A stretch of DNA of 64,000 bases, taken from assembly GCA_022577435.1 (NCBI GenBank), contig JAKOON010000018.1, positions 2,594,282 to 2,658,281 of the forward strand, in the 5' to 3' direction. Below are positions 47,500 through 58,419 of this stretch, one piece after another. Origin of the DNA: Embiotoca jacksoni (lineage: Eukaryota > Chordata > Actinopteri > Embiotocidae). The notes below the pieces were generated by a model, which worked only from the letters and a program-made list of their open reading frames with translations, did no database searches and had not been told where the DNA came from. Made by a program: the position numbers and the translations under genes. The first letter of the stretch is position 1. Every line of letters begins with the position of its first letter.

Positions 47500-49169
47500 T
47501 CTACTTCTGGAAACTCGGGGAACCACAAGCAGGCTGGGAAAGAAGATCTCTGTCAGGATGATATTGTTCTATAAGATCTCTGAGATAAGATGGAGCCTGG
47601 TCATGAAGAGCTTTGTAAGTCAGCAGGAGAACGATGTCATCTAGAGTAACTAAATTATGAGAGAAAGAGTTTCTGAGGTGTTTAGGACCAAGTACAATAA
47701 CTTCTGTTTTGTCTGAATTTAGGCAGGCCTTAATTTCCTTTAGACAGGCTTCAAGTTTTACTAACTGATTTGTTTCATCTGGTTTTATAGAAAGATATAG
47801 CTGCGTGTCATCTGCATAACAATGGAAGTTGATGCAGTGCTTCCTGATGACATCTCCTAATGGAAGCATGTACAAAGTAAAAAAGTATTGGGCCTAACAC
47901 TGAGCCTTGTGGAACTCCATAACTAACTCTTGTTTGTCTGGGAGACTCATTGTTGACATGGACAAACTGAAATCTATCTGATAAGCAGGATTTGAACCAG
48001 TCTAATGCAGTTCCTTTGATCCTCGTAACATCTTCCAATCTCTGTAATAAAATCACGTGATCAATCGTATCAAAAGCAGCACTGAGGTCCAGAAGAACAA
48101 GTACAGACATGAGTCCATTATCTGAGGCTAATAAAAGGTCGTTAGTAACTTTCACCAGAGCTGTTTCTGTGCTATGATGAACTCTAAAGCCTGATTGAAA
48201 ATCTTCAAACAGATCATTCCTTTGTAAATGATCAAAAAGTTGATTTGAAAGAACTTTTTCAAGGATTTTAGAAATAAACGTCAGGTTGTAAAATGGTCTG
48301 TAGTTTCCTAAAACAGCTGATCAAGAGTCGGCTTTTTAAGTAAAGGTTTAATTACAGACACTTTAAAAGCTTGCGGTACATAGTCGGTTACAATAGATAG
48401 GTTGATCTGATCTAATATGGAAGTACTAATTAAAGGGAAGACTTCCTTGAAGAGATTAGTTGGGACGGGATCCAACAGACAGGTAGATGATCCAGATGAA
48501 GAAATAATTGTAGTTCACGCAGAGAGCGCAACAGGAGAGAAATGTCCAAGTTACAAATCTGGTCCCACGGTCGCTTCCAGGGCTGCTGTGCTTAACATCA
48601 CATCAGTGACAGTGTCTGCCCCTAACAGTGAGAATTTTATTGGTAAAGAAGTTAATGAAGTCATTACTGCTGAGAACTTCTTGTTGTCCTCTATTAATGA
48701 TGAATAATATAAAGTCCTGGCCTTACGAAGAGCTTTCTTATGTAATAATAGACTATCCTTCCAGGCCAGGTGAAATTCTTCTAAAACAGAACCAGATCGA
48801 GGGTGTGGTTACCACGGTGACGGGGTTTATTTACAGTCTGAGAAAAGCCAATAGAATCTAATAATGAGCTGAAAGTAGAACTGAGGCTGTCGTTGTCCAC
48901 GTTAATATGAATGTTAAAGTCACCCACTACCATCACTTTATCTGAACTCAGCACTAAATCTGATAAAAAGTCAGAATTCAGTTAGAAACTCCGAATAAGG
49001 ACCAGGTGGGCGATAAACACCAACAAATAGATTCGGTTTCTGTGCTTTCCAGTTTGGGTGTGAGAGACTAAGAGTCAGACTCTCAAATGATTTATAATTA
49101 AGTTTCAGTCTTGGATTAATTGATAAACTTGAGTGGAAGATTGCTGCCACTCCTCCTCCTCGGCCTGAA
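47500..49169 (-). pseudogene. L2 ORF2: endonuclease end and reverse transcriptase
   Basis: After the RTE break the endonuclease continues with RGGGVAAIFHSSLSINP, VGVYRPPGPYSEFL, VVGDFNIHINVDN and HTLDLVLF. The linker and fingers follow (STCLLDPVPTNLFKEVFPLI, VPQAFKVSVIKPLLKKPTLD). RT blocks are FQSGFRVHHSTETAL, LVLLDLSAAFDTIDH, YGVPQGSVLGP and CYADDTQLYLS; the YADD box is at about 47806-47817. One extra T near 47882 shifts the frame after GPILF. A deletion of about 360 bp near 47640 removes the thumb. The C-terminal remnant LTYKALHDQAPSYLRDL is still readable. The polymerase residues survive but the gene is dead. Confidence 0.9.
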
Positions 49170-49194
49170 TCTCTAGGAATCCATCCATCCATCC

Positions 49195-50960
49195 ATCATC
49201 TTCCGCTTATCCGGGGTCGGGTCGCGGTGGCAGCAGGCCAAGCAAGCTGACCCAGACTGCAACATTTTCCAGCTCATCCTGCGGGATCCCGAGATATAAT
49301 CCCTCCAGCATGTCCTGGGTCTTCCCCGGGGTCTCCTGCCAGTTGGGTGTGCCCGGAAAATCTCCAGAGGGAGGTGCCCAGGAGGCATCCTAATCAGATG
49401 CCCGAACCACCTCAGCTGACTCCTTTCGACATGAAGGAGTAGCGCCTCAACTCCAAGTTCCCTCCTGATGTCCAAGCTCCTTACCCTACCCCTAAGGCTG
49501 AGCCCGGCCACCCTACGGAGGAAACTTATTTCAGCTGCTTGTAGCCGTGACCTTGTTCTTTCGGTCACGACCCAGAGTTCGTCGTGATAGGTGAGGGTCG
49601 GAACGTAGATCGCCCAGTAAACTGAGAGCTTCGCCTTCCGGTTCAGCTCCCTTTTCACCAACACAGTCTGGTGCAGCGCCTGTTGTACTGCTGCAGCCGC
49701 ACCGATCCGGCGGTCAATCTCCTGCTCCATCCTCCCCTCACTCATGAACAACACCCCGATATACTTAAACTCCTTCGCTTGAGGCAGGCACTCTGTCCCC
49801 ACCTGGAGGGAGCAATCCACCAATTTCCGGCAGAGAACCATGGCCTTAGATTTGGAGGTGCTAACCCTCATCCCTGCCACTTCACACTCGGCTGCAAACC
49901 GCCCCAGTGAGTGCTGGAGGTCGTGGTCTGAAGAGGCCAACCGGACCACATCATCTGTAAACAGCAGAGATGCGATCCGGAGACCCCCGAACCATACATG
50001 CTCCTCCCCCCAGCTGCGCCTAGATATCCTGTCCATGAAGGTCACAAACAGGATCGGTGACAAAGGACAGCCCTGGTGGAGGCCAACACCCACCGGAAAC
50101 GAGTCTGACTTATTGCAGAGAATACGAACACAGCTCCTACTGCGGTTGTACAGAGCCCGGATGGCCCATTGTAATGGGTCCGGCACCCGTACTCCCGCAG
50201 CACCCCCCACTAAAACCCCTGGGGGACCCGGTCGAAAGCCTTCTCCAAGTTCACAAGTCCACAAAACACATGTAGACTGGATGGGCAAACTCCCAAGCCC
50301 CCTCCAGTAGTCTTGCGAGGATAAAGAGCTAGTCCACTGTTCCATGACGAGGACGGAACCCGCACTGCTCCTCTTGAATCTGAGGTTCAACAAACGGTTG
50401 GAGCCTCCTTTCCAGCACTCTGGCTTTGCCTGGGAGGCTGAGTGGTGTGATACCCCGATAGTTGGAGCACACTCTCTGGTTTTTAAAATGGGAACCACCA
50501 CCCCGGTCTGCCAGTCCATTGGCACTGTTCCCAACCCCCATGCGACATTGAAGAGGTGTGTCAGCCAAGACAGCCCAGCAATGTCCAGCACCTTCAGCAT
50601 CGCAGGGCGGATCTCATCCACCACCGGGCCTTGCCGCCAAGGAGCTTTTTGACTACCTCAGAGGCCTCTGCCAGGGAGCCAACCAGGCCTGAAATGCCTC
50701 CTTTTTCATCTTGACAGATTCCCTCACACCCGGTGTCCACTACCGGGTTCTCGGGTTGTGGCCGCGACAGGCACCGATGACCTTCTGACCACAATTCTTA
50801 GCGGCCTGGTCCACAATGGAGGCTTTGAAGATGGCCCACTCGGACTCCATGCCCCCAACCTCCTTCGGGATGCATGAGAAGCTCTTCTGGAGGTGAGAGT
50901 TGAAGACCTCCCGGACGGGTTCCTCGGCCAGACGTTCCCAGTTTACCCTCACTACACGTT
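49195..50960 (-). pseudogene. RTE reverse transcriptase pseudogene
   Basis: Recognisable in order: VREVFNSHLQ and WAIFKASIVDQAA (linker), VDEIRPAMLKVLDIAGLSW, NYRGITPLSLPGK and EEQCGFRPRHGTVD (in a second frame), VGLHQGCPLSPILF, LLFTDDVVRLAS (active site at about 49950-49961), FKYIGVLF, WFGHLIRMPPGHLPLEIF and RRPRGRPRTCWRDYIS. The active site is FTDD where the usual form is FADD. At least two frameshifts lie between 50620 and 50330. The stretch with the palm aspartate (between GTVD and the VGLHQG block) reads poorly. Confidence 0.9.
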
Positions 50961-51003
50961 TGGGATTGCCAGGTCTTTCCAGCCGACTCCCCCGCCATCT
51001 GAT

Positions 51004-51845
51004 TCAACTCACCACCAGGTGGTGATCAGTTGACAGCTCTGCTCCTCTCTTCACCCGAGTCTCCAAGACATACGGTCGCAGATCTGATGATACGACTACA
51101 AAGTCGATCATCGATCTCCGGCCTAAGGTGGTCTGGTACCAGGTACACTTATGAGCCACCTTATGCTCAAACATGGTGTTTGTTATGGCCAAGCCATGAC
51201 TGGCACAGAAGTCCAGTAACAAAACACCGCTCGGGTTCAGATCGGGCAGGCCGTTCCTCCCAATCACCCCCTGCCAGGTTTGTCCGTCGTTGCCGACATG
51301 AGCGTTGACGTCCCCCAGAAGAAATATGGAGTCCGCAGGCAGCGCCCTTTCCAGGACTCCCCCCACCACCTCCAAGAAGGCTGCATAGTCTGAGCTGCCG
51401 TTTGTTGCATAAGCACAAACAACAGTAAGAGTCTTCCTCCCTGCAACTCGGAGGCGCATGGAGGTGACCTTTTTGTTCTCCAGGGAGAACTCCAACACAT
51501 CGGCGCTCAGCCGGGGGCTCATGAGTATCCCCACTCCCGCCCGGCGCCTCTCACCTTGGGCAACTCCAGAAAAAAGGATAATGTCCAGCCCCTCTCCAGG
51601 AGCTTGGTTCCACAGCTGTGTGTGGAGGTGACCTCAACTATATCTAGCTGGTACTGCTCCACCTCCTGCACCAGCTCCGGCTCTTTCCCCGCTAGCAAGA
51701 TGACGTACCATGTCCCTAGAGCTAGTCTGTGCTGCCGGCGATCGGTTCGCCCGGGCCCCCGGCCCGGCCTGCCACCCAGTATGCAATGCCCCCGACCCCG
51801 ATGCTTGTCCCTGCGGGTGGTTGGTCCACAGGGTGGCTGCTTCAC
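51004..51845 (-). pseudogene. RTE endonuclease domain pseudogene
   Basis: An APE-type nuclease that nicks target DNA. The first frame (51519-51845) gives KEPELVQEVEQYQLDIV and THSCGTKLLERGWTL. A frameshift near 51530 leads to 51004-51534 with LLGDVNAHVGND (metal/catalytic Asp-Asn), NTMFEHKVAHKCTWY, RRSMIDFVVV and STDHHLVVS (catalytic Asp-His). The core catalytic residues of the second half are therefore intact. The same layout is found in BovB/RTE proteins. The N-terminal block with the metal-binding glutamate reads VEVTSTHS, a position that differs from the usual QETK-type motif. Confidence 0.88.
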
Positions 51846-52166
51846 GATGCTTCTTCGGGCTGAGCCCGACCGGGCCCCATGGGCAAAGGCCCGCCACCAG
51901 ATGCTCGCCGGCGAGCTCCCCTCCTGGGTCTGGCTCCGGGAGGGTGCCCCGGTTTCCCTGATCTGGGCGAGGTGGCTTCAGTCTGTGGGCTGCCGTTCTT
52001 CGGGGTCTGTGTGAGCCGCTCTTTGTCTGGGCTCTCACCTGAGACCAGTTTGCCTTGGGAGACCCTACCAGGGGCTGATGCCCCGGAAAACATAGGATCA
52101 CTGAGCCACTCAAACCCCTCCACCACATTAAGGTGGCGACTTGCGGAGGAGAATATTCTCTAGGAA

Positions 52167-52440
52167 CTGACTAGAGAGGAGGAGTGGCTTCATTAATACT
52201 AACATATTCTTCCTGTTGCAGCCAGGTCTCTGTGAGACAGAGTAAATCAATCTGATGATCAGTCATTTACTAACAGAGATTTAGATGGGAGAGATCTGAT
52301 ATTTAATAGTCTGCTTTTAATTGTCAGATTTTTTTGATCCATTAATTTAGTAGGATCAATTTATATTACATTTTTATTGATACATCTTTTCTTGAGTTTT
52401 TTAAATATAATTGGTCTGGGAACAGACACAACCTCTACAG
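52167..52440 (-). pseudogene. L2 ORF2 N-terminus (start of endonuclease)
   Basis: Minus strand: LLNIRSLPSKSLLVND, then IDLLCLTETWLQQEEYVSI with the metal-binding glutamate in TETWL, up to NEATPP at the RTE junction. The rest follows on the other side of the insertion with PRDSGRGGG. One or two stops interrupt the upstream part. Confidence 0.85.
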
Positions 52441-52532
52441 GATGTTGAAGGTTTTGGGTGAGTGACAGCTCTAAAGAAGCTGCAGAGGAGCTGTAAGACT
52501 GCAGCTCTGCGTCCTGACCTCAACCCTGGATG

Positions 52533-53459
52533 TCAGGTTTTAGGGCTGTTAAGAGACATGGCCATGTTTCTAGAAAGAAGAGCTGCACCATCCAAAGTAG
52601 GATGGATGCCGTCTCGCCGGATCAGACCAGGTTTTCCCCAGAAACTATTCCAATTGTCAATGAAGCCCACATTGTTAGTGGGACACCACTTCGACAACCA
52701 GCAGTGAAGTGAAGACATACGGCTAAACATGTCATCATTGGTCCGGTCAGGAAGGGGTCCAGAGAAAACTACAGATTCTGACATTGTTTTTGCAAAGTTG
52801 CACACCGATTCCACATTAACTTTAATGACCTCTGATTGGGGTAACCAGGTGTCATTACTGCCGACGTTAATAACAATCCGACTGTATTTACGATTAGCCT
52901 TAGCCAGCAGTTTCAGGTTTGAGTCAATGTCGCCCGCTCTGGCCCCGGGAAGACATCTGACTATGGCCCCAGGAAGACATCTGACTCTGGCCCCGGGAAG
53001 ACATCTGACTCTGGCCGCTGGTTTCGCTAACTTCACGTTCCGCAAAATAGAGTCTCCAATAACCAGGGTTGGTTTCTCAGCAGGTGTTTCACAGAATGGG
53101 GAAAATCAGTTGGAGACATGAAGGGGTCGGTGGTGAACCGTGGGCTTCTGCTTGGGACTATGCTTCCTTCGTACTGCCACCCAGCCTCCCGGCTGTTCGG
53201 GTGCTGCGGGGGACCGGCTAACTAAGCCTGCAGCCCTGGGCAGCTGTGCAGCCCCTCCCTGAGAAGCTCCTACGGCTACCTGGTTGTTTAGCGTGGTGCA
53301 CAGCCGCGATTCTAATTCGGTGACCCTGGCCTCCAGAGCCCTAACTACACTACATTTATTACAGGTAGCATTATCATTAAGGGAGGCAGGGTCATAACTA
53401 AACATGTCACACACTGAGCAGGAAAAACAAGAAGAGGTGGAGGGAGAGAGGGAAGCCAT
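52533..53459 (-). pseudogene. L2 ORF1: zinc finger, coiled coil and SGNH esterase
   Basis: About 308 codons in one frame from ATG 53457-53459, with a single TGA at 53106-53108. The N-terminus has CSVCDMF ... CNKCSV (CxxC pairs, PHD-like), then a coiled-coil stretch VRALEARVTELESRLCTTL. After the stop comes LVIGDSILRNVKLAKP with the GDS serine of SGNH hydrolases, then three repeats of VRCLPGAR, then VINVGSNDTWL (GxND block) and RRDGIHPTLDGAALLSRNMA (D-x-x-H block). ORF1 proteins of CR1/L2 LINEs bind RNA and carry this esterase, whose role is unknown. All expected catalytic positions remain. The TGA is consistent with a CGA mutated at CpG. Confidence 0.88.
52937..53016 (-). repeat. 24-bp tandem repeat inside L2 ORF1
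   Basis: Units at 52937-52960, 52961-52984 and 52985-53008, then a partial one to 53016. The unit has ctctggccccgggaagacat at its start. Each unit encodes VRCLPGAR, so the reading frame is kept. Confidence 0.95.
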
Positions 53460-53997
53460 TGCTAACTGCTAAGCTAGCAGTACCAAAACGCCAAGTTAAG
53501 TGAACGTTGGTCAAAGATTTAACAGGAGAATTGCTCAAGAAGAGCAAACATGAGTTTTAACTTGATATTAGAAGTGTAGAGAGAGTTAAGATACGTATAA
53601 TTCTGGAAAAGAAGCTGAAATAGCAGAGCAGTAACACCAGTCACAATGTTTGTAGACAGGAAGTGACGCAATACGCTCACCGTAAAGTCAGACGAGATTC
53701 CTCCAATCAGCGTCCAACTGCAATTAATGCAGTCACTTTCAAAAGTCTGACATCTTTGGGTAAGGTTTGCTTACCAGTCACAGCAACCAAGGAAGTTATT
53801 TTTTTAAAGTTGTGATTAATTCTAAAACATTATCTGAAAGTTGACACTGTAAATATAAAGATATCTTCAAATTGTTCACAATACATTTTGTATTTGTATG
53901 GATGTCGACTAAAACTTGACTGATTGGTGAAGGCATACAACCACAGGGCAGTCATTTTTGGTATCTATTTATTTTATTTTGGAGGTACCACCTACAG

Positions 53998-56260
53998 CAG
54001 GGGTGTCAAACTCGTTTTCACCCTGGGCCACATCAGCATTATGGTTGCCCTCAAAGGGCCAGTCGTAACTGTAAGACTGTATAAATGTAACTACTCCCTA
54101 ACATATTGTTAAATAACTGTCTCTGCATTTGATTATTGTTTATTAAAGTGTAAAAATATTGTACATTAATTTATATAACTGTAAAAATATGTGATCACAT
54201 TTCTATGTCATTATAACATAAATCCATTTAATTAAGGGTTAAGAAACCCACATTACTCTATGAAAGATCAAACTTTTAAAGTGAATAACAAAGACAAATG
54301 TCATCAAACACAAGTTGTAAAAGCCACACGTGTATTATTAGTTCATTTGAATTTCGGTAATATTAGTAATTTAATTTCTGAATTATGCTCATTGCGCAGG
54401 AACTAAGATATGTAAAATATATTGAAAGACATTTATGTTAATGAGTGATCCCTTTTTTTTGTGATTTAATGATGTCATGACGGCAGCAGGTGCCAAACAG
54501 AGAGCTGCATTAGGCACGAGAGCATATCGTTTTTCTATCGTGTAACAGAGTATATTATTTGGTGTTTTCAGTTAACGCTTAGCTGCGTAAAATAAAGACA
54601 AAAGGAAAAGAGGTAAAAGATATCCTGTCATTCATGTAAGAAAAGGAAGTCACTGTGTCTGCAGCTCATTTGCGGCTTAATAATGGACAACACAGTCGAA
54701 ACGCCGCTACACAAGTTATTACATTAACTTTGTTTTTTCGTCACAGTTGAGAGGGACAGAACTATGGTACAACAAATAATTGTGAGCTGCTAAGAACCAG
54801 TGACAGATATGGCATTTTACAAAAACAAATGGCTGCAGACAGCCTTGCAGAGGGCATACAACCAACTAATGAGAGATGGTTTTGGTTACAGTAAACATTT
54901 GGCTGTATGAACACATACACCTGTAAACACACTGAATACATTGCTACACATACAAAGTAGTATATGTAATTAACTCAGAATAAAAATGAGACTCTTCTCA
55001 GTTCACAACTATATTGGTCAAGTTCTGGGTGAAGTTGATGAGGTGATGCTGCATGGCCTTGAACACACCACGTAGATCCTTCCTCACCCAAAGACATCAT
55101 ATCACACACCATCCTCATCCATTGATCATGTTCTGAAAATAACAACAGACACAAAACAAAATGCAAGCACAGCCATTACATTTCACACATATTACACTGT
55201 ACTTATTCTTGGTTAAACTACATTTTATTATATTTTTAATTCAGGTTTTTAAAAATGCTTACCTATTTGTTTTGTCTGACAGTTTTCCTGCGGTCAGTCC
55301 ATCAATGTCTGGTTTCAGGTCGTGTGCTGTAGGAATCCGTAAAACAGGTTGTCAGTGGTGATGCGTGATCTGTGCTTGGTCTTGTTTAGATTAATTATTG
55401 AAAACATCTGTTCGCACAGATAGGTGCTCCCAAACATGGACAGAACACGAGCAGCATGAAGTCGGAGCTGTGGCATCAAAGCAGGAGGCAGTAGATGGTA
55501 AAAGTCCTCGATTGCAGCATCTTGGAACTTTGCTCTCAGACCACTGTTGCTTTGAAGCTCTGTTAACTCGATCTGAAGGAGATGGGGCACACTGTCGACG
55601 TCGGCGGTGAAAGGATGGGCAAAGATGGCAAAGTCTGAGTGCTGTGTTCTGAAGTCAGAGAAGCGCTGATCAAATTCAATAATTAACCAGTTCACTTTGG
55701 TAGCCAACCAAGCACATGAAAACTGAGGCTGAGATTTTCTGGCAGACAGGAAAGTGGCCAAAATTGTCCTGTTCCAGTTGAGACTTCCATAGGTGCAGTT
55801 TACGCTGGAAAACTGTGAACATGTTGGACATCTGCGTGATGACTTGTTTGCACCCCTGCAGCCTCTGATTCAGTTGGGTCAGATGCTCTGTTATGTTACA
55901 CAACATAGCAAAATCACACAGCCATTTTGGATCTGACAGTTTAGGCAGGAGTTTTCCTTTATTTTGCATGAAAAGAGCAATTTATTCCCTAAGCTAAAAA
56001 AAAAAAAAATTGTTTGAGGACCGCGTTTCTACGTAGCCATCTTACTTCTGTATGGTACGGCACATCTCCATGCTCCGAGCCCACCTCCTTCAAAAACAAG
56101 TACCTCAGTGAAGTTCTCCGTTTTCACGACAGTGGTCATTATATCATCCAGTACTGTACACTGTAAAGTGGCATAGACTTTAATTTGCATATGCCTTTGA
56201 AGCTCTCGCGGGCCGCATACAATGACGTGGTGGGCCGGATTCGGCCCAGTTTGACACGTG
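53998..56260 (-). mobile_element. hAT DNA transposon, internally degraded
   Basis: The perfect 8-bp target duplication ACCTACAG lies at 53990-53997 and 56261-56268. The left end is CAGGGGTGTCAAACTCG. The right end is the reverse complement apart from a small loss (...cagtttgacacgtg). The length is 2263 bp. The transposase C-terminal part is on the minus strand; the region left of 55260 is non-coding and AT-rich. Confidence 0.92.
55263..55990 (-). pseudogene. hAT transposase C-terminal pseudogene (GTF2IRD2/ZBED-like)
   Basis: The protein would cut and join transposon ends. The readable part begins near LRE, a TAA, then IALFMQNKGK, then LSDPKWLCDFAMLCNITEHL and LNQRLQGCKQVITQM. A one-base frameshift near 55720 leads to FAHPFTADVDSVP, LQIELTELQSNSGL, and the hAT dimerisation block MFGSTYLCEQMFSIINLNKT. 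Another shift near 55330 leads to AHDLKPDIDGLTAGK. The zinc finger and the first two-thirds of the RNase H-like domain are missing; only about 270 bp separate this part from the right end. This sub-group is related to domesticated vertebrate proteins such as GTF2IRD2, but this copy is dead. Confidence 0.88.
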
Positions 56261-56269
56261 ACCTACAGA

Positions 56270-57905
56270 ATGGGTGCCCATATGTCAATAATAATGTTTT
56301 GGGAATACGAATGAACAAATTTGTCATTAACAATGACAAACTATTTTGCTCCATACAGTATGCATTTTTTCAGGAAGATACAATTGTTTTCATGTGTGAA
56401 TCTCAAGATCAAAACTTATCTGAGTGATAACCCACAGGAGCCACCCTGGGTCAGTCAAAGTACCAACAGTAGGCCTTTAAACATTAGCAATGTCAATGAG
56501 GGACTTTGCCAGTAACTAATCATCCCTCATCCCTCCAGATGAGTCCATTCATGACACCATCTATGCAGTTTCCACGCTACTAGTTCCACAAAAACAAATA
56601 AAGTGCATCCCCAGTGCCTCAAACAAAGTGATGATTACATTGTGGCTTTGACATTTGAGACAGCCTCTTGCCAAGTCGGCCCAAAACTCATTGCTCACTC
56701 TGTTCATTACCTCCCATAATGACCCTATTCAGAGATAGCGGGGCCCAGCCTCGGCCCAGGGACCCGGCAATAATCCCCTGCATTAATTAGATGACCCCCC
56801 GAGACGGCTGCTGCTGCATTGGTGGGCACAATGACAGGCTCTCTGCTTATTGTTTATGGCTGGCTGTAACGTGTCCAGCAGTGAGAGTGATGGGAGAGAT
56901 CAGGGAGAGAGAGCAGGAGTAGAGGAAGTGGGTGGGGTGGTCGGCTGGGGGCCAATCAGGCCAGAGTGAGCAGGAGTGATGCCGCTTTTGTCTCAACCAC
57001 AGTGTTCATTTCTGAAGTTTGAAGAGAGTCAGTTTTGCTTTTAATACTACACCTCAATATTTTGTTGGAAGAAAGTCAAACAAGATCGTGCACAAAGAAG
57101 GCACTGCAGTCTGACTGATGCAGGCTCTTACTACAGGATGTCATTATTGACTCCGTCTTTGCTGATTCAACACATACTGAATATGGAGCTTGATCTGCAT
57201 TAAGTAAACTTTCAATCTTGTGACCCAAAGTGAATTATTATCAGGCTCGGCAGTTCCCCTCAGCGCTGCAGAGCATTTTATCATCTTTTAGCTTTTTGTT
57301 TTGTTTCACACCCACCACTCTCATCAACCTTCCAGATGCAGGCGGTTGTCATCCGTTAAAATAAAGTAAGGCAAGATACATTACTCAGAGTAATTGCTAA
57401 TGTTGCTTTCTGTGTGCTAGATGTGCAAATAAGTAAGTATTTGCTGACACCTTTGCCATTTCAACTGAATGGGGTTATACTATGTCAGCATTGTTTTTAC
57501 AGCTTGTTACATTTGTGCTATTTGACCAATACAATGAACTAATGCACTGGTGTGTGCGGATTGATATGCTGGTGATCAGATGGCAGTATCCCTACATGGA
57601 GATCTGTATTGCAGTAAGTAATATGGCTTTTCAAGGCAGCTCATTTCTGTGTTTACTTTCAGTCAGACTGGAAAACAAAATGATTCATGTAATAATCAGG
57701 GCAAGGCTGCAGGGAGTTTGTGCTAGTTGTCCTCATATTTCCCATACTTCCCTAAACAGAGGTGGAGAGTGCAAAGTGAGCTTGACCCATGCTGCCACAA
57801 TAGACACATTAATAAGCAATAACTTAAAATGAACCAGAAGGATAATTTAGGGACTATATTTATTTGCCTTAAGATTAAGTCACATGTGCACAATATTATC
57901 TGTGA
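56270..57905. other. No gene recognised; possible conserved regulatory block
   Basis: No coding motif. Bases 56690-56900 stand out as compact and GC-richer, with cctgcattaattagatgacc (a TAATTA homeodomain-type core) and gcttattgtttatggctggc (Fox-like core). This is how vertebrate conserved non-coding elements often look, but it needs an alignment to prove. Confidence 0.35.
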
Positions 57906-57910
57906 AATAC

Positions 57911-58414
57911 TGTGAGGATTCCTGTCTGATCCTAGTGTGTTTCCCTGTTTTGTCCCCGATCACCTCTCCTCATGTGTGCTGTCATTCCCCTGTCTGTTTG
58001 TTATGGTTTTGCCATGTGCTTGTGTTTTGTTTTGTGTTCCTCACAGCAATTCAGCCTGTCTGCTGCTCTTGTGGCTGACCTCGGGATTCCCCACAAGCTA
58101 AGGCAGCCTGCCTCACTGTGGAGGACCTCGGGATTTCCCACAGCGAAGCCATGCCTACTCTGCATACTGCCTGCCTGCCTGCCTACCTGTTTGCCGGCTG
58201 CGATTCGCAGCAGAGCCAACTTCCGGCTCATGAATAGAGAGGAGAGGAGACTGGTCTCCTCGCTGGAAATTGGCCTCTGGCCTCTTATGGACTTGAACAT
58301 CTCTGCCTACTGTGTGTCAGTTGTTTGGAGAAAATAAAGACTCCCTAGTTCGTAAAAACAGCTATCCTACTGTGTCTGCATCTGGGTCCATTAAAACACC
58401 ACCACATCATAACA
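57911..58414 (+). mobile_element. Solo LTR, family A, copy 2
   Basis: A 504-bp segment starting TGTGAGGATTCCTG and ending CATCATAACA, with the 5-bp duplication AATAC on each side (57906-57910 and 58415-58419). The poly-A signal AATAAA is at 58333-58338. It shares the start and end with the solo LTR at 28956-29558, in the opposite orientation. No internal part remains. Confidence 0.9.
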
Positions 58415-58419
58415 AATAC

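Larger units (their letters stand above)
49180..52156 (-). mobile_element. Nearly full-length RTE-clade LINE (BovB-like) inside L2
   Basis: A 2977-bp element flanked by the perfect 10-bp duplication TCTCTAGGAA (49170-49179 and 52157-52166). It has one ORF with endonuclease and RT, almost no 3' UTR, and a short GATG tail, all typical of RTE. Removal rejoins the L2 endonuclease. The 5' end holds gccaccttaatgtggtggag, which I believe to be near the true start. The ORF is broken by several frameshifts. Confidence 0.92.
46762..53700 (-). mobile_element. L2 LINE copy A, long, split by an RTE LINE
   Basis: Minus-strand L2-clade element with 5' region (about 53460-53700), ORF1, ORF2 and a 3' UTR ending at 46762 in ATTGA units. 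About 3.9 kb belong to L2; 49180-52156 is an inserted RTE. The 5' edge is estimated. Internal losses in ORF2 (about 24 bp near 47725 and about 360 bp near 47640) are evident by comparison with copy B at 59026-60795. Confidence 0.88.

Noticed and set aside
48417..48707. 96-codon plus-strand frame
   Set aside because: Antisense of the L2 ORF2 linker, which reads as protein on the minus strand.
51556..52163. Plus-strand frames of 80-150 codons
   Set aside because: Shadows of the GC-rich 5' part of the RTE element on the minus strand.
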